Shown here: positions 7,560 through 17,725 of the stretch, in pieces
Layout of the letters: every line of letters starts with the position of its first letter
How positions within the stretch are numbered: the first letter of the stretch is position 1
Origin: DATCTV01 sp964400685
Lineage (GTDB): Bacteria; Desulfobacterota; Desulfomonilia; UBA1062
Assembly: GCA_964400685.1 (NCBI GenBank)
Contig: CAYNVT010000018.1
Span: forward strand, 1-46,039
Direction of reading: 5' to 3'
DNA length: 46,039 nucleotides
Position numbers and translations under genes: made by a program
The notes under the pieces: generated by a model
What the model saw: only the letters and a program-made list of their open reading frames with translations
Databases searched by the model: none
What the model was told of the DNA's origin: nothing

Positions 7560-9496
7560 GCCGACTGACGGAAGAAAAAGGCGGAGAAATCCTTCTGATG
7601 ATGGGAAACGAGGCGATAGCAAGGGGCGCGCTTGAGGCAGGCGTACAGGTAGCAGCGGCCTATCCCGGCACCCCTTCCTCGGAAATCATTGAAAACCTCG
7701 GAAAGGCGGCCGTTGAACGGGGCCTGTATGTGGAATGGTCGGTCAATGAAAAGGTTGCTGTAGAGGTAGCGGCGGCAGGTTCTTTTGCAGGACTCCGTTC
7801 GCTGGTCGCCATGAAGCAGAACGGGGTGAACGTAGCCTCGGACTTTCTCCTGCACCTGGGCCTTTCAGGTACCAGAGGAGGCATGGTGCTCATCCCCTGC
7901 GATGACCCCGGTGCGCTCTCAAGCGTCAACGAGGGAGAATCGCGGCACTTTGCAAAACTGCTCGAACTGCCCCTTCTTGAACCAGGCGATTTCCAGGAAG
8001 CCAAGGACATGACCAAATGGGCGTTCGAACTCTCCGAAGAGCTCAAAGGTCTCGTGGTCATGAGGAGCGTCACACGCCTCTCTCATGCGAGCGGAACCGT
8101 AAAGACAGGCCCCCTGCCCAAAGAGAAAAGAAAGGCCGTTTTCAAGGCCGACGGCTTCGTAATCGACCCCGAGACCGGCCCGGTCCATACGATGCCGGTT
8201 GCATTCTGGCATCCGATACAGCAGCAGAAGCTCAAAAAGGCCGAGGCCATTTTCGAGAATAGCCCCTTCAATACCTACACAGGCCCGGTTAAACCCGAAC
8301 TCCTTATCATTACCAGCAGCGCATGCACCTTCTACGCAAAGGAAGCGGTCAATGTTCTGGGTGTTGAAGAAAGGGCCGGCATCCTCAAGCTGGGCACCAC
8401 ATGGCCGCTACCGAGAAACCTGGTAAAAAAACACCTCTCGACGACGACGAAGATTCTGGTTGTCGAAGAAGTGCTTCCCTTCCTCGAGGATAACGTAAAG
8501 ATACTTGCAGCCGAACTGGCGGATGAAACAGGCTTAAAGCAGTTTTTCGGGAGGGCCGAAGCAACCCTTCCCACGACCGGTGAACTCAATCCCGATATAG
8601 TGATAGCAGCCCTTGCCGGTATTCTGGGAATCGACTACAGACCGGTGCCGCAGGATTTCGAGGCAAACGCGAACCTGCTTTCATTCGGCAACGCCCCCAA
8701 CCGCGAAACCACATTCTGTGCGGGCTGCCCGCACCGGGCTTCTTTCTGGAGCATTCACAACGCACTTCTATTGGACAACCGCAAAGGATTCGTCTGCGGC
8801 GACATAGGCTGCTATACGCTCGCTTTTCTGCCTTGCGGCTTTTCGATGCTCAAGACAGGCCACTGCATGGGTGCGGGCACGGGCATAGCCAGCGGCTTCG
8901 GCCAGCTTGGTAGGTTCGGCATGGATCAGCCGGTGTTGAGCGTCTGCGGCGATTCGACATTTTTCCATGCGGCAATGCCAGCACTGGTGAACGCGGTGCA
9001 CAACAAATCGGATATCATCATGGTCATACTGGACAACAGCGGAACGGCGATGACAGGTTTCCAGCCCCACCCCGGTCTCAAAGCGAGCGTAATGGGCGAC
9101 AATGTTCCGGATGTGGACATTGAAGCCGTCTGCAAAGCGATTGGAGCGAAGATAGCCATAAGCGACCCCTTTGACGTTAAGGCGACGGAAGACGCTCTTC
9201 TCAAACTGCTCAGGGAAGAAACGGGAACGCGCGTCATGATATTGAGGCAGAAATGCGCGCTGTCCCCGGAAAGAAAAGGCAAGAAATATTTCGAGATGAG
9301 CATTGACGAGAATATCTGCCTCGGCGAAAAATGCGGGTGCAACCGTTTGTGCACGAGGATTTTCAGATGCCCCGGCCTTATCTGGGACCAGGCGGCGGGA
9401 AAGGCGCGTATAGACGAGGTGATCTGCGCCGGCTGCGGCGTCTGCGCGAGCATTTGCCCTTCGGGCGCCATAAAGAAGGTGGAGGTGGCGAAATGA
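7556..9496 (+). CDS. iorA: Indolepyruvate:ferredoxin oxidoreductase, alpha subunit
   Basis: The large TPP-dependent subunit of the enzyme that oxidatively decarboxylates aryl-2-oxoacids such as indolepyruvate or phenylpyruvate to acyl-CoA while reducing ferredoxin; it can run in reverse in some anaerobes. The protein has 646 aa, standard length. The N-terminal pyrimidine-binding region holds AYPGTPSSE. The TPP/Mg region around 400-500 has CAGCPHR, GDIGCY and CGDSTFFH. A C-terminal two-cluster ferredoxin domain (about 585-646) carries CGVCASICP. Start and stop both overlap neighbours by ATGA (FrhB-like gene and iorB), so the three are one translational unit. The CoA-acylating role is known for the family; the 2-oxoacid used here is inferred. 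Confidence 0.95.
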   Translation: MSRLTEEKGGEILLMMGNEAIARGALEAGVQVAAAYPGTPSSEIIENLGKAAVERGLYVEWSVNEKVAVEVAAAGSFAGLRSLVAMKQNGVNVASDFLLHLGLSGTRGGMVLIPCDDPGALSSVNEGESRHFAKLLELPLLEPGDFQEAKDMTKWAFELSEELKGLVVMRSVTRLSHASGTVKTGPLPKEKRKAVFKADGFVIDPETGPVHTMPVAFWHPIQQQKLKKAEAIFENSPFNTYTGPVKPELLIITSSACTFYAKEAVNVLGVEERAGILKLGTTWPLPRNLVKKHLSTTTKILVVEEVLPFLEDNVKILAAELADETGLKQFFGRAEATLPTTGELNPDIVIAALAGILGIDYRPVPQDFEANANLLSFGNAPNRETTFCAGCPHRASFWSIHNALLLDNRKGFVCGDIGCYTLAFLPCGFSMLKTGHCMGAGTGIASGFGQLGRFGMDQPVLSVCGDSTFFHAAMPALVNAVHNKSDIIMVILDNSGTAMTGFQPHPGLKASVMGDNVPDVDIEAVCKAIGAKIAISDPFDVKATEDALLKLLREETGTRVMILRQKCALSPERKGKKYFEMSIDENICLGEKCGCNRLCTRIFRCPGLIWDQAAGKARIDEVICAGCGVCASICPSGAIKKVEVAK

Positions 9497-10110
9497 GCGC
9501 TATCGTAAAAGACCCTTACAACGTAATAATCACGGGTGTCGGCGGGCAGGGCAATGTCATCGCATCGCGCATGCTCGGCAACATCCTCGCAAAAAAAGGC
9601 TATACCATAACGATAGGCGAGACCTTCGGCGTCTCACAGCGCGGAGGTTCAGTCATGAGCCACATCAGGATTTCCGCCAGAGGTACCTGGAGCCCTCAGA
9701 TGCCCAAAGGCAAAGCCGACCTCATAGTTGCGCTGGAGCCCATCGAATCGCTCAGGGTAATGGCGGGCTACGGCAACCCGTCGACAAAGGTGCTCAGCAA
9801 TTCGAGGCCGGTTTATCCGGTGGGTGTCATAGCCGGAGATCAGAAATACCCGACCAAAAATGAACTTAATGACGCGCTTTTGAAGCTGACAACGGACGTG
9901 AAATTCGTCGACGCGACCGACGAGGCGCTGAAGCTGGGAGAACCTATTCTGAGCAACGTTATAATGATGGGGGCAATAGCAGGTCTCGATGATCTGCCAT
10001 TCGACACCCCGGAATTTATCGAGGTCATGGCAGGGACATTCAAAAAGGAGAAGCAGGAAATAAATATAAAGGCCTTCGAACTCGGCAAGGAGCTTGTGAA
10101 AAAGGCATAA
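9493..10110 (+). CDS. iorB: Indolepyruvate:ferredoxin oxidoreductase, beta subunit
   Basis: A 205-aa gamma-type subunit of the 2-oxoacid:ferredoxin oxidoreductase superfamily, partner of IorA. It shows the opening ITGVGGQGN glycine loop and the family motif ETFGVSQRGG. The start at 9493 is set by the ATGA overlap with iorA; a longer upstream frame from 9331 only shadows iorA. It ends the five-gene run that starts at 2871. Oddities: none seen; length and motifs are normal. Confidence 0.94.
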   Translation: MSAIVKDPYNVIITGVGGQGNVIASRMLGNILAKKGYTITIGETFGVSQRGGSVMSHIRISARGTWSPQMPKGKADLIVALEPIESLRVMAGYGNPSTKVLSNSRPVYPVGVIAGDQKYPTKNELNDALLKLTTDVKFVDATDEALKLGEPILSNVIMMGAIAGLDDLPFDTPEFIEVMAGTFKKEKQEINIKAFELGKELVKKA

Positions 10111-10134
10111 ATCAATATCCAAAGGGATAAACTC

Positions 10135-10152
10135 TGACAGGCATTTCTGTCA
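10135..10152 (+). terminator. Possible weak terminator after iorB
   Basis: TGACAG/CTGTCA arms (6 bp, loop GCATTT) lie 24 nt after the iorB stop, followed by TATTTCCC. A short stem and poor T-tract make this tentative. Confidence 0.3.
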
Positions 10153-10251
10153 TATTTCCCGCATCCTTTGAATTCCTTGATATTCTTTATTTGCCCATTA
10201 TTATTACAACATGCTGTTGTTTGATAATGGATGAATTTGGGAGAGAATGGG

Positions 10252-13200
10252 ATGCGCGGGAACATGACACGATTGTTGTGCCTTTCCGGGTTCTGCCTGA
10301 TGCTGATGGCTGCTTCCAGCGAATCCGTCAACCGGTATATATCGAAAGCAGGCAGGGCTGAAGAAAAGCGTGTCCTGATCCTATACACCTACAACTTCAA
10401 CCAGCCCGCCCAACAACAAATATCAGCCGGTCTTGAAACAGCCAGAAAGATTGCAAAGCTGAACTCGAATGACTTCATTCATGAATATCTGGATATCTCA
10501 CCGCCGAAAAATCCTGAGCAGCGTCTCATGCTCGGCCAATTGCTGCTCAACAAATATGCAGGACAAAAATTCGATCTCATTATTACCATATTCGACAACG
10601 CCCTCAATTTTCTCCTGAATGAAGGGAAGGATATCTCGCCGGACAGCCCTTGTCTTGCCCTGTACGGGCAAACAAAACCTCATCTTGAGCACGGAAGAAA
10701 AATTGTTTTTCAGAGTCCCCTGGCCTTCGATGTAGGTGGAACCTTGGAGCTTGCGTTGAGGCTTTTCCCCGAGACCCGCAGAATCCTGTTTGTCTCCGGC
10801 AAGGGCGATCTTGACAAGGCATTCGAGGAAAAGGCCAAGGTTGATTTTGCCCCGTGGCGGAAAAAGCTTGAATTTGAATATTCCAGCAATATTTCTGCGA
10901 ATAATCTTTTAGAGCATGTAAAAAGCCTGTCTCCCGGAACGGTAGTCATCTACTCTCGTATTTCATCGGATATTACCGGAAAGACATATCAACCGGTCGA
11001 TATGGCAATCAGGCTTGCCCAAACCTCAAATGCACCTGTTTTCTGTCTTGCCACATCACAGCTTGGCACCGGCGTCATCGGCGGTTCCATGGTTGACGTG
11101 GAAGCCCTCAGCGCCATGCTGGGTAGAATCCTCCCTTCACTGATGACCGACAATCCGCTTCCACTCGAACCGGCCTCGCAATTTTTGAAACCGATGGTTG
11201 ACTGGCAACAAATCAAGCGCTGGGGAGTCAGCCCTGGCCTCATTCCGGATAATGCCCTTATAATCAATCGCCCCCAAACTCTCTGGAGCCAGTACAAGAT
11301 GGTTGTTATAAGTATTATAACGGTGTTTCTTGTACTTACCGGCCTTATCATAGCTTTATTCATACAGAATTATCGCCGCAGGATTGCCGAGAAACAGGCC
11401 CGTGAGAGCGAATCCCGTTACCGCATCCTGATCGAGCGGGCGCCCGATGCCATTCTGGTATATGACAGCGAGCTTGGGAGGTTTGTTGATGCAAACGCCA
11501 GCGCGGAAAAGCTGTTCGGCTGCGACCGCAATGAACTCCTCCGTTCTGCACCGCAAAGGTTCTACACAAAAGAACAGCCCGACGGACGGGATGTCAATGA
11601 GAGCATATCAGAGCATAACCTTCGGGTGCTGGCTGGAGAAGAGCTGCAATTAGACCGGATAGTTCACAGCGTCGACGGCAGGGATCTGTACTGCGAAGTC
11701 CGCGTGGTCAGGTTGCCCTCCGAAAACAGGAAGCTGCTTCGCGCCAGTTTTATAGATGTCACTGAACGCAAACTGGCGGAAGAAACTCTCCGGGAAAAAC
11801 AGGAACAGCTCATTGAAGCCCAGCGGCTTGCCCATATAGGGCATTGGGAACTCGTTTTTTCTGCCAATAAGCTCACCTGGTCAGATGAGATTTTCCGGAT
11901 ATTCGAGATAGATAATAAACGTTCAAGTTTTACATATGAGGATTTTCTGGAGATCATCCACCCTGAAGACCGCGAGATGGTCAATGCCATCTACAAGCAG
12001 TCAATGGAAACCCATATGCCGTATAGAAATGTTCACAGGCTGCTGTTTCCTGACGGGCGGATAAAATATGTGCATGCGCAGGGTGAGACCTACTACAACC
12101 CTGAAGGAAAACCGATAAGATCGAGTGGAACCGTACAGGACATCACCGAACTCAAGAATGCGGAAAATGAGAAGATGAAACTCCAGGAACAGCTGACTGC
12201 GGCACAAAAAATGGAAGCAGTTGGCCGTCTGGCCGGCGGTGTTGCTCATGACTTCAATAATATACTGAGCGTCATTATGGGACATGCCGATCTTGCACTC
12301 GAGAAAACCGATCAGTCGCTGCCTGTATATTCAAACCTTGTGGAGATACAGAAGGCAGCCAAGCGTTCCGCTGACTTGACTAGACAGCTGCTTGCCTTTG
12401 CACGAAAGCAGACCGCCGTTCCGAAAATAATGGACATGAACGAGTCAGTGGAAGGGATGCTCAAGATGTTGAGACGCATGATTGGCGAGGACATCGAACT
12501 GACATGGAAACCGGGAATGGAGTTGTGGCCGGTAATGATCGATCCCAGCCAGGTTGACCAGCTGCTGGCGACNNNNNNNNNNTCTGCATCAACGCACGGG
12601 ATGCGATTACGGGTGTGGGAAAAATCACTATCGAGACAAGAAATACCGTCTTCAATGAAACCTCCTGTTCCGAATATATGAATTGCGCACCCGGAGAATA
12701 TGTGATGCTGGCCGTCAGCGACAACGGCAGCGGCATGGACAAAGATACTATTGATCATATATTTGAGCCGTTCTTTACCACCAAGGAAGTCGGTCAGGGT
12801 ACCGGCCTCGGTCTGGCTACCGTATATGGGATCGTCAAGCAGAATGAAGGATTTATCAACGTCTGTAGCGAACCGGACAAGGGATCGGCCTTTAATATAT
12901 ACTTACGCCGATGCAAGGTCGATAATATGGAACAACCACTCGAAAATACTGATCAGCCTACTCTCAGTCATGGTGAGACCATACTGATTGTTGAAGATGA
13001 TACCGCCACATTGAATACCGGGAAGACGATGCTGGAACATCTGGGATACAAAGTGCTAAGCGCCAGCACACCGGAAGAAGCTATCCTTCATGCTGAAACC
13101 TGCACATCCCGGATATCATTATTGATCACCGATGTGATCATGCCGGGAATGAATGGCTGGGAATTGGCGAAATTGATCACCGGTATAAAGCCCGGTTTGA

Positions 13201-13334
13201 AATGCCTTTTCTGTTCCGGATATACGGCAGATGTTATTTCCCACCGTGGAATGCTGGAGGATGGGATGAACTTCCTTCAAAAACCATACTCAATCAAAGA
13301 TCTGGCGATCAAAGTCCGTCAAGCCATGGAATGA
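10252..13334 (+). CDS. Hybrid sensor histidine kinase with periplasmic ABC-substrate-binding-like domain
   Basis: A membrane hybrid kinase of about 1,025 aa. Order: N-terminal signal/membrane segment; periplasmic ABC_sub_bind-like domain (about 30-330); a transmembrane helix (about 349-374); two PAS domains; HisKA with phospho-His in GGVAHDFNN (about 665); HATPase_c with INARDAI, DNGSGMD and GTGLGL motifs; and a C-terminal receiver with acidic DD and the phospho-Asp in LLITDVIMPG. No DNA-binding output domain is present, so it must signal to another protein. Ten Ns at 12573-12582 break the N box; the frame resumes as CINARDAI, so this is one gene. ATG 10252 has GGGAGA upstream; 10231 is the alternative. 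It converges with another hybrid kinase 22 nt away. The ligand is unknown. Confidence 0.88.
12573..12582. other. Assembly gap (10 N)
   Basis: This lies within the HATPase N box of the hybrid kinase. The left side reads LLA and the right side resumes as L-CINARDAI in another frame. Only one or two residues of the usual motif seem to be missing, so the N run overstates the loss. Confidence 0.95.
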
Positions 13335-13356
13335 AAAGTCTGAGTTTCCCGATTTT

Positions 13357-16300
13357 TCAGCCTAAAACCTTTTTGAGTTCTTCTTTCATATTCTCAAGCT
13401 GGTAAGGCTTCTGGATGAAGCCGGCCGGGCCTTTCTCCCCGAAGCTTCTCATTACTTCGATCTCGTTATAACCGCTGCTTATTATCACCTTGATATCAGG
13501 GTCAATCAGCATAAGTTCGCGATAGGCCTCTTTGCCGTCCATTCTCGGCATGGTCAGATCCAGTATGACGCAACTTATTTTATCCCGGTTCCGGCTGAAA
13601 ACGTCGAGTGCGTCCTTTCCATCAACGGCGGTGATCACATCAAAACCGATTCTTTCCAGCAACTTTTTGCAGACATTTCTGATTTGCTCATCATCATCCA
13701 CAAGAAGGATCGTGCCGCTGCCATACCAGTCCTGCCCATGTCTGATTTCCGCTTTTTTTATGCCTGTGGAAGATTCTATTGCCGGAAAGAAGATTTTAAA
13801 TGAAGTACCCCGGCCCGGCTCGCTGTATATTTTAAGTGCGCCTTTGTGACTCCTGACTATGCCCAGCACTGCGGCGAGGCCCAGCCCTCTTCCCGTGAAT
13901 TTGGTCGTAAAAAAGGGATCAAAGATTTTTCCCAGGGTCTCTCTGTCCATGCCGCAGCCCGTGTCTGAAATCTCCATGCAGACATAAACGCCTTCAACCA
14001 TCTCATCAATCAAATCAAACGTTTTCAGATATTCACCGCTGCATTTGATCTGACGGGTCATAATGGTTATCGTGCCCGGTTTGTCTCCGATAGCCTCGCT
14101 TGAGTTTATGACAAGATTCATTAATATCTGCTGAACCTGCGGCAGATCAGCTTTTATGAAGGGAATCTTTTCATCAAGACGCAAATCAAGTTTCGCCTTC
14201 TTGGAGATCGAGGCTGTAAGCATCTGCTCCATCTCGCGAATGAGTTCGTTCAGATTGAGAGGCGCCATCTGGAAAAAACCCTTTCCCGAATATGCGAGCA
14301 TCTGTTTGCACAGACCTGCGGCACTCATAGCCACTTTATTGATGTTATTCAGTCGCGGCACGGCCGGGGACATTTCGGAGATATCCATCAGAGCTAGTTC
14401 AGAATTGCCTATTATTGCCGTAAGCATGTTGTTGAAGTCGTGGGCGATGCCCCCGGCAAGCACGCCTATGCTTTCGAGTTTCTGGGCCTGCCGGATTTGT
14501 TTTTCCATAAGCAGCTTTTCTGCCTCGGCCTTCTTTCGCTCTGAGATATCAAGGCAGATGCCTGACATCCGTAAAGGTTTGCCCGTATCATCATATTTTG
14601 TATTGCCCAGGGCTTTAATCCACCGTTCAGTCCCGTCCGGAAGAACTATCCTGTAATCGCTGTCAAGCCTGGTTCCCTGTTTGATTGAATATTCGATGCG
14701 GCTGTTTGCTGTTGCCTTATCATCCGGATGCAATACACTGTTCCAGATATCAAAAGACGGTTTGTCTTTATCCGGGTCCAGACCGAAAAGAATAAACAAC
14801 TCCCTGGACCATTCGATTTTTCCACTTGGAATATCCCAGTCCCATACGCCAGCGCCTGAGGCTTCCTGCGCCATTTTCAAACGCCGCTCGCTCTCTTTAA
14901 GCGCCTCTTCAACTCGTCTATGCTCGGTGATATCTTCAATGGTTCCTTCCAAATATTTGATATTGTCTGTTTCATCCTTTACGGCTTTCGCATTGATTCT
15001 TATCCAGATATGCCGCCCGTTTCTGTGGTAAATTTCGGTTTCAAAACCTTTTATATAGCCCGCATCTGCAAGCGCTTTTTTGATTCTCGTTCGGTCTTCA
15101 GGATTCACATAGAGCTGTTTCTGAATGTCTGTTACGGCTTCTATCATCTCTTCAGGGGAACCATATCCGGCAATATTTGCAAATTCCTGATTTACCTCTT
15201 CATAAACGCCTTCAGGGGTGGAGCGGAATATCCCTAGAATTGCATTATCAAAGATATTACGATATTTCTCTTCGCTTACTTTAAGAGCCCGCTCGGCTTT
15301 TTTTCTTTCCGTTATGTCGCGCCCTACCCCCAGGAAGCCGCTCGGGTTGCCTTCCTTATCCCTTAAAAGTGACATGCTGATTTCACCAATAAATATCGTG
15401 CCATCCTTACAGATGAATTCGAGCTCCATTATCCTGGATATCTCACAGTCCCTGTCTGCGAGACGTTCAGGGGTCAGTTCTTCAGACATAATTTTTAAAG
15501 CGATACCATAGGACTCTGGTGTTAGATTTTTTTCAAGCGGCATGGACTGGAGTTCCGCCAGTGTAAAACCTCTCGTTTTTACTACCGAAGGGCTGATCCA
15601 GACAGTCTTAAAATCCATGTCCATCAGCCACAGGGTGTCCTGCATATTATCGGAAATCAGACGATACTGCTGTTCACTCCGGAACAGGGCCTCTTCGATT
15701 TTCTTTCTGTCGGTGATGTCATGAAAGATGGTCATGATCGCCTTTTCACCCTTGAAATAGACATGGCTTACCGTTACCGCAACATCAATTTTGTTCCCTT
15801 TGATGTCCAGACATTTAATTTCAATCTGAGGTGGTGTTTTCCCTTCTTTAAACTGTCTTCTGCGTTCCATCAGAAGACCATGAGAATTTTCAGGGACAAA
15901 ATCAAACATGGTTTTGCCTGCATAGTCTTCAGGATTCATCGATCCGAAAAGCTTCATTGCAGCGGGATTGCCGTACAGAATTTTACCTTCTCTGTGAATG
16001 ATTATGCCGTCAGGAAAATTGTATATCAGATGCCTGTACTGCTCCCTGCTTTCTTCTAGCGCCTTCACCGTCTTTTTTTTATCGGTTATGTCATTTACCT
16101 GAAGAATGAGGCATCTCTTGTTATTTAGATCGATTACCTCTCCGGAAATTTCGCCCAACCTTATCTCGCCGGACTTTGTAACCATCTCGATTTCATAACA
16201 GCTGACGCGGCCGTCCTTCCTGATTATCTCAACCAGTTCGTCCCTTCTTGCTTTATCTCTGACAAGTCCAAGTTCAAATGCGGATTTTCCGATAATATCT

Positions 16301-16865
16301 TCACGGCTCCAACCCATTATCTTTTCAAAGTTATCATTGGCTNNNNNNNNNNNNNNNNNNNNNNNNNNNNGATAAAGCCGCCATCATCAATGCTGCTTAT
16401 CGCTAAGATATTGGGTGAGTTGTTGAACGCCAGGCGGAATTTGTTTTCGGATGCCGCCAGTTCAATCTCAATTTTTTTCAGTTCTGATATATCGGTGATA
16501 ACGCTTTCAATTGCAACAGGGTTGCCGTCGCTTCCATATTCAACAATATTTTTATGGTGAATCCACTTTTCCTCACCCGACTTATGGATTATTTTATATT
16601 CATAAAAGGGCCTGATTTCACCGCTTAAGATTTCGTTGAAGCGCTGATCTAAAACGGCCTTCCATTCAGGGTGTATGAATTTTTTGATCAGCAGGGGGTC
16701 GTCATAGAATTCCTGAGGTTCATAGCCTGTTATTTCAATACAGCCCGGGCTTACATACTCGAATTTTCCCTGAGGCAGGGCCATCCGGAAGATTATGACA
16801 TTGGCATCCTCAATAAGCTTCTTATAATAATCAGCATTGAGAGAAACCGGTTTTTCCTTTTCCAT
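13357..16865 (-). CDS. Soluble multi-PAS hybrid sensor histidine kinase (six PAS domains)
   Basis: About 1,160 aa with no transmembrane segment, so probably cytoplasmic. Six PAS/PAC units run in tandem, most closed by a DIT-(D/E)-(R/K/H) PAC end such as DITERKKAE. They are followed by HisKA with phospho-His in GGIAHDFNN, a HATPase_c (INSSEAIG, DTGCGMD, GRGLGLA) and a C-terminal receiver (VDDDEQIR; phospho-Asp in VILDLTMPRMDG). An N gap at 16343-16370 cuts PAS 2; the frames on both sides join as GGFI-x-ANDNF, matching the normal PAS core, so this is one gene. The start ATG 16865 lacks a strong Shine-Dalgarno site. It converges on the other hybrid kinase. Redox or small-ligand sensing is typical of such proteins; the specific signal is unknown. 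Confidence 0.87.
16343..16370. other. Assembly gap (28 N)
   Basis: This is inside the second PAS domain of the six-PAS kinase. Flanking codons read GGFI and, in a different frame, ANDNF. One Glu-like codon between them would restore the usual FIEVND-type core, so the true gap may be about 2 nt. Confidence 0.95.
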
Positions 16866-17002
16866 CTGCCCGCCACTAAATTTAATTGCTTTTTACATTA
16901 TAATATAATTTACTTTTTTGAAAATGCCATAGCCGGTAATTCAGGGATGACTCTGTATGTGGTAGAAAATATAAACCACTTGAAGGGCGGGATTATAAAA
17001 TA

Positions 17003-17725
17003 ATGATTTGTCCTAATTGCGGAAATGAACAGGCAGATGGCCTGGCCGAATGCACAGGCTGCGGAATAATTTTTGCCAAATATAAGAAAAGGGTGAAACC
17101 GCCTGAGGATAAAGAACGGCAGGAAGAATCTCCAGACCGCTCAAGACTTGTACAATCTTTATTGCAGGGCATGTTTACGATACCTTCAAATTTTATGGCG
17201 CTTAGAATTATCCTCTTAGCCGGCCTTTTCCTGCTCGAGCTCAGACTTGCGTTAATACCTGTCTCCGACCCCCAGAGTGAAATATCTTTTCTTCTGAATA
17301 CCATGCATGCCATAAATCTCGTTTTCCACGAGGCGGGCCATGTTCTGCTTTCTTTCATGGGAGAATTCATCACGGTCCTGGGCGGAACTCTGATGCAGCT
17401 TATCGTCCCTATGGTGTTCACCGTTTACTTTTTATTATGGAGACATGATTCATACGCCGCAGCAGCTACATTCTGGTGGTTCGGCGAGAATTTTATAGAC
17501 ATAGCCCCCTACATCTATGACGCGCATGACCTTAATCTCATGCTTCTGGGCGGGCATACCGGAAAGGAAGGCCCGCACGACTGGGAATACATACTCGGGA
17601 CTCTTGGATTGATTGACAGGAGCCATGCGATAGGATGGATGGTATGGGGATCTGGCTGCCTCATAATGCTTTCAGCATTAGCCTGGGGGGGAATTCTTGT
17701 TTACAGACAGTACCGGTCTACCTGA
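17003..17725 (+). CDS. Zinc-ribbon, HEAGH-containing integral membrane protein (putative metalloprotease)
   Basis: A 240-aa protein of unknown function. It begins with a four-cysteine zinc ribbon (CPNCG at 3-7, CTGCG at about 17-21), then a charged linker and about five hydrophobic segments. HEAGH, an HExxH metallopeptidase signature, lies at about residues 110-114 at the start of a hydrophobic stretch, as in site-2-protease-like membrane enzymes; however, I do not see the family's usual second metal-ligand motif. Protease activity is therefore only a possibility. The ATG is preceded by weak GGGCGGG and overlaps a TAA of a short upstream frame (TAATG). Its 3' end overlaps the convergent dmeF gene by 8 nt. 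Confidence 0.7.
   Translation: MICPNCGNEQADGLAECTGCGIIFAKYKKRVKPPEDKERQEESPDRSRLVQSLLQGMFTIPSNFMALRIILLAGLFLLELRLALIPVSDPQSEISFLLNTMHAINLVFHEAGHVLLSFMGEFITVLGGTLMQLIVPMVFTVYFLLWRHDSYAAAATFWWFGENFIDIAPYIYDAHDLNLMLLGGHTGKEGPHDWEYILGTLGLIDRSHAIGWMVWGSGCLIMLSALAWGGILVYRQYRST

Noticed and set aside
7232..7855. 207-codon minus-strand frame across the FrhB/iorA junction
   Set aside because: It is antisense to two genes with intact motifs and has no recognisable domain.
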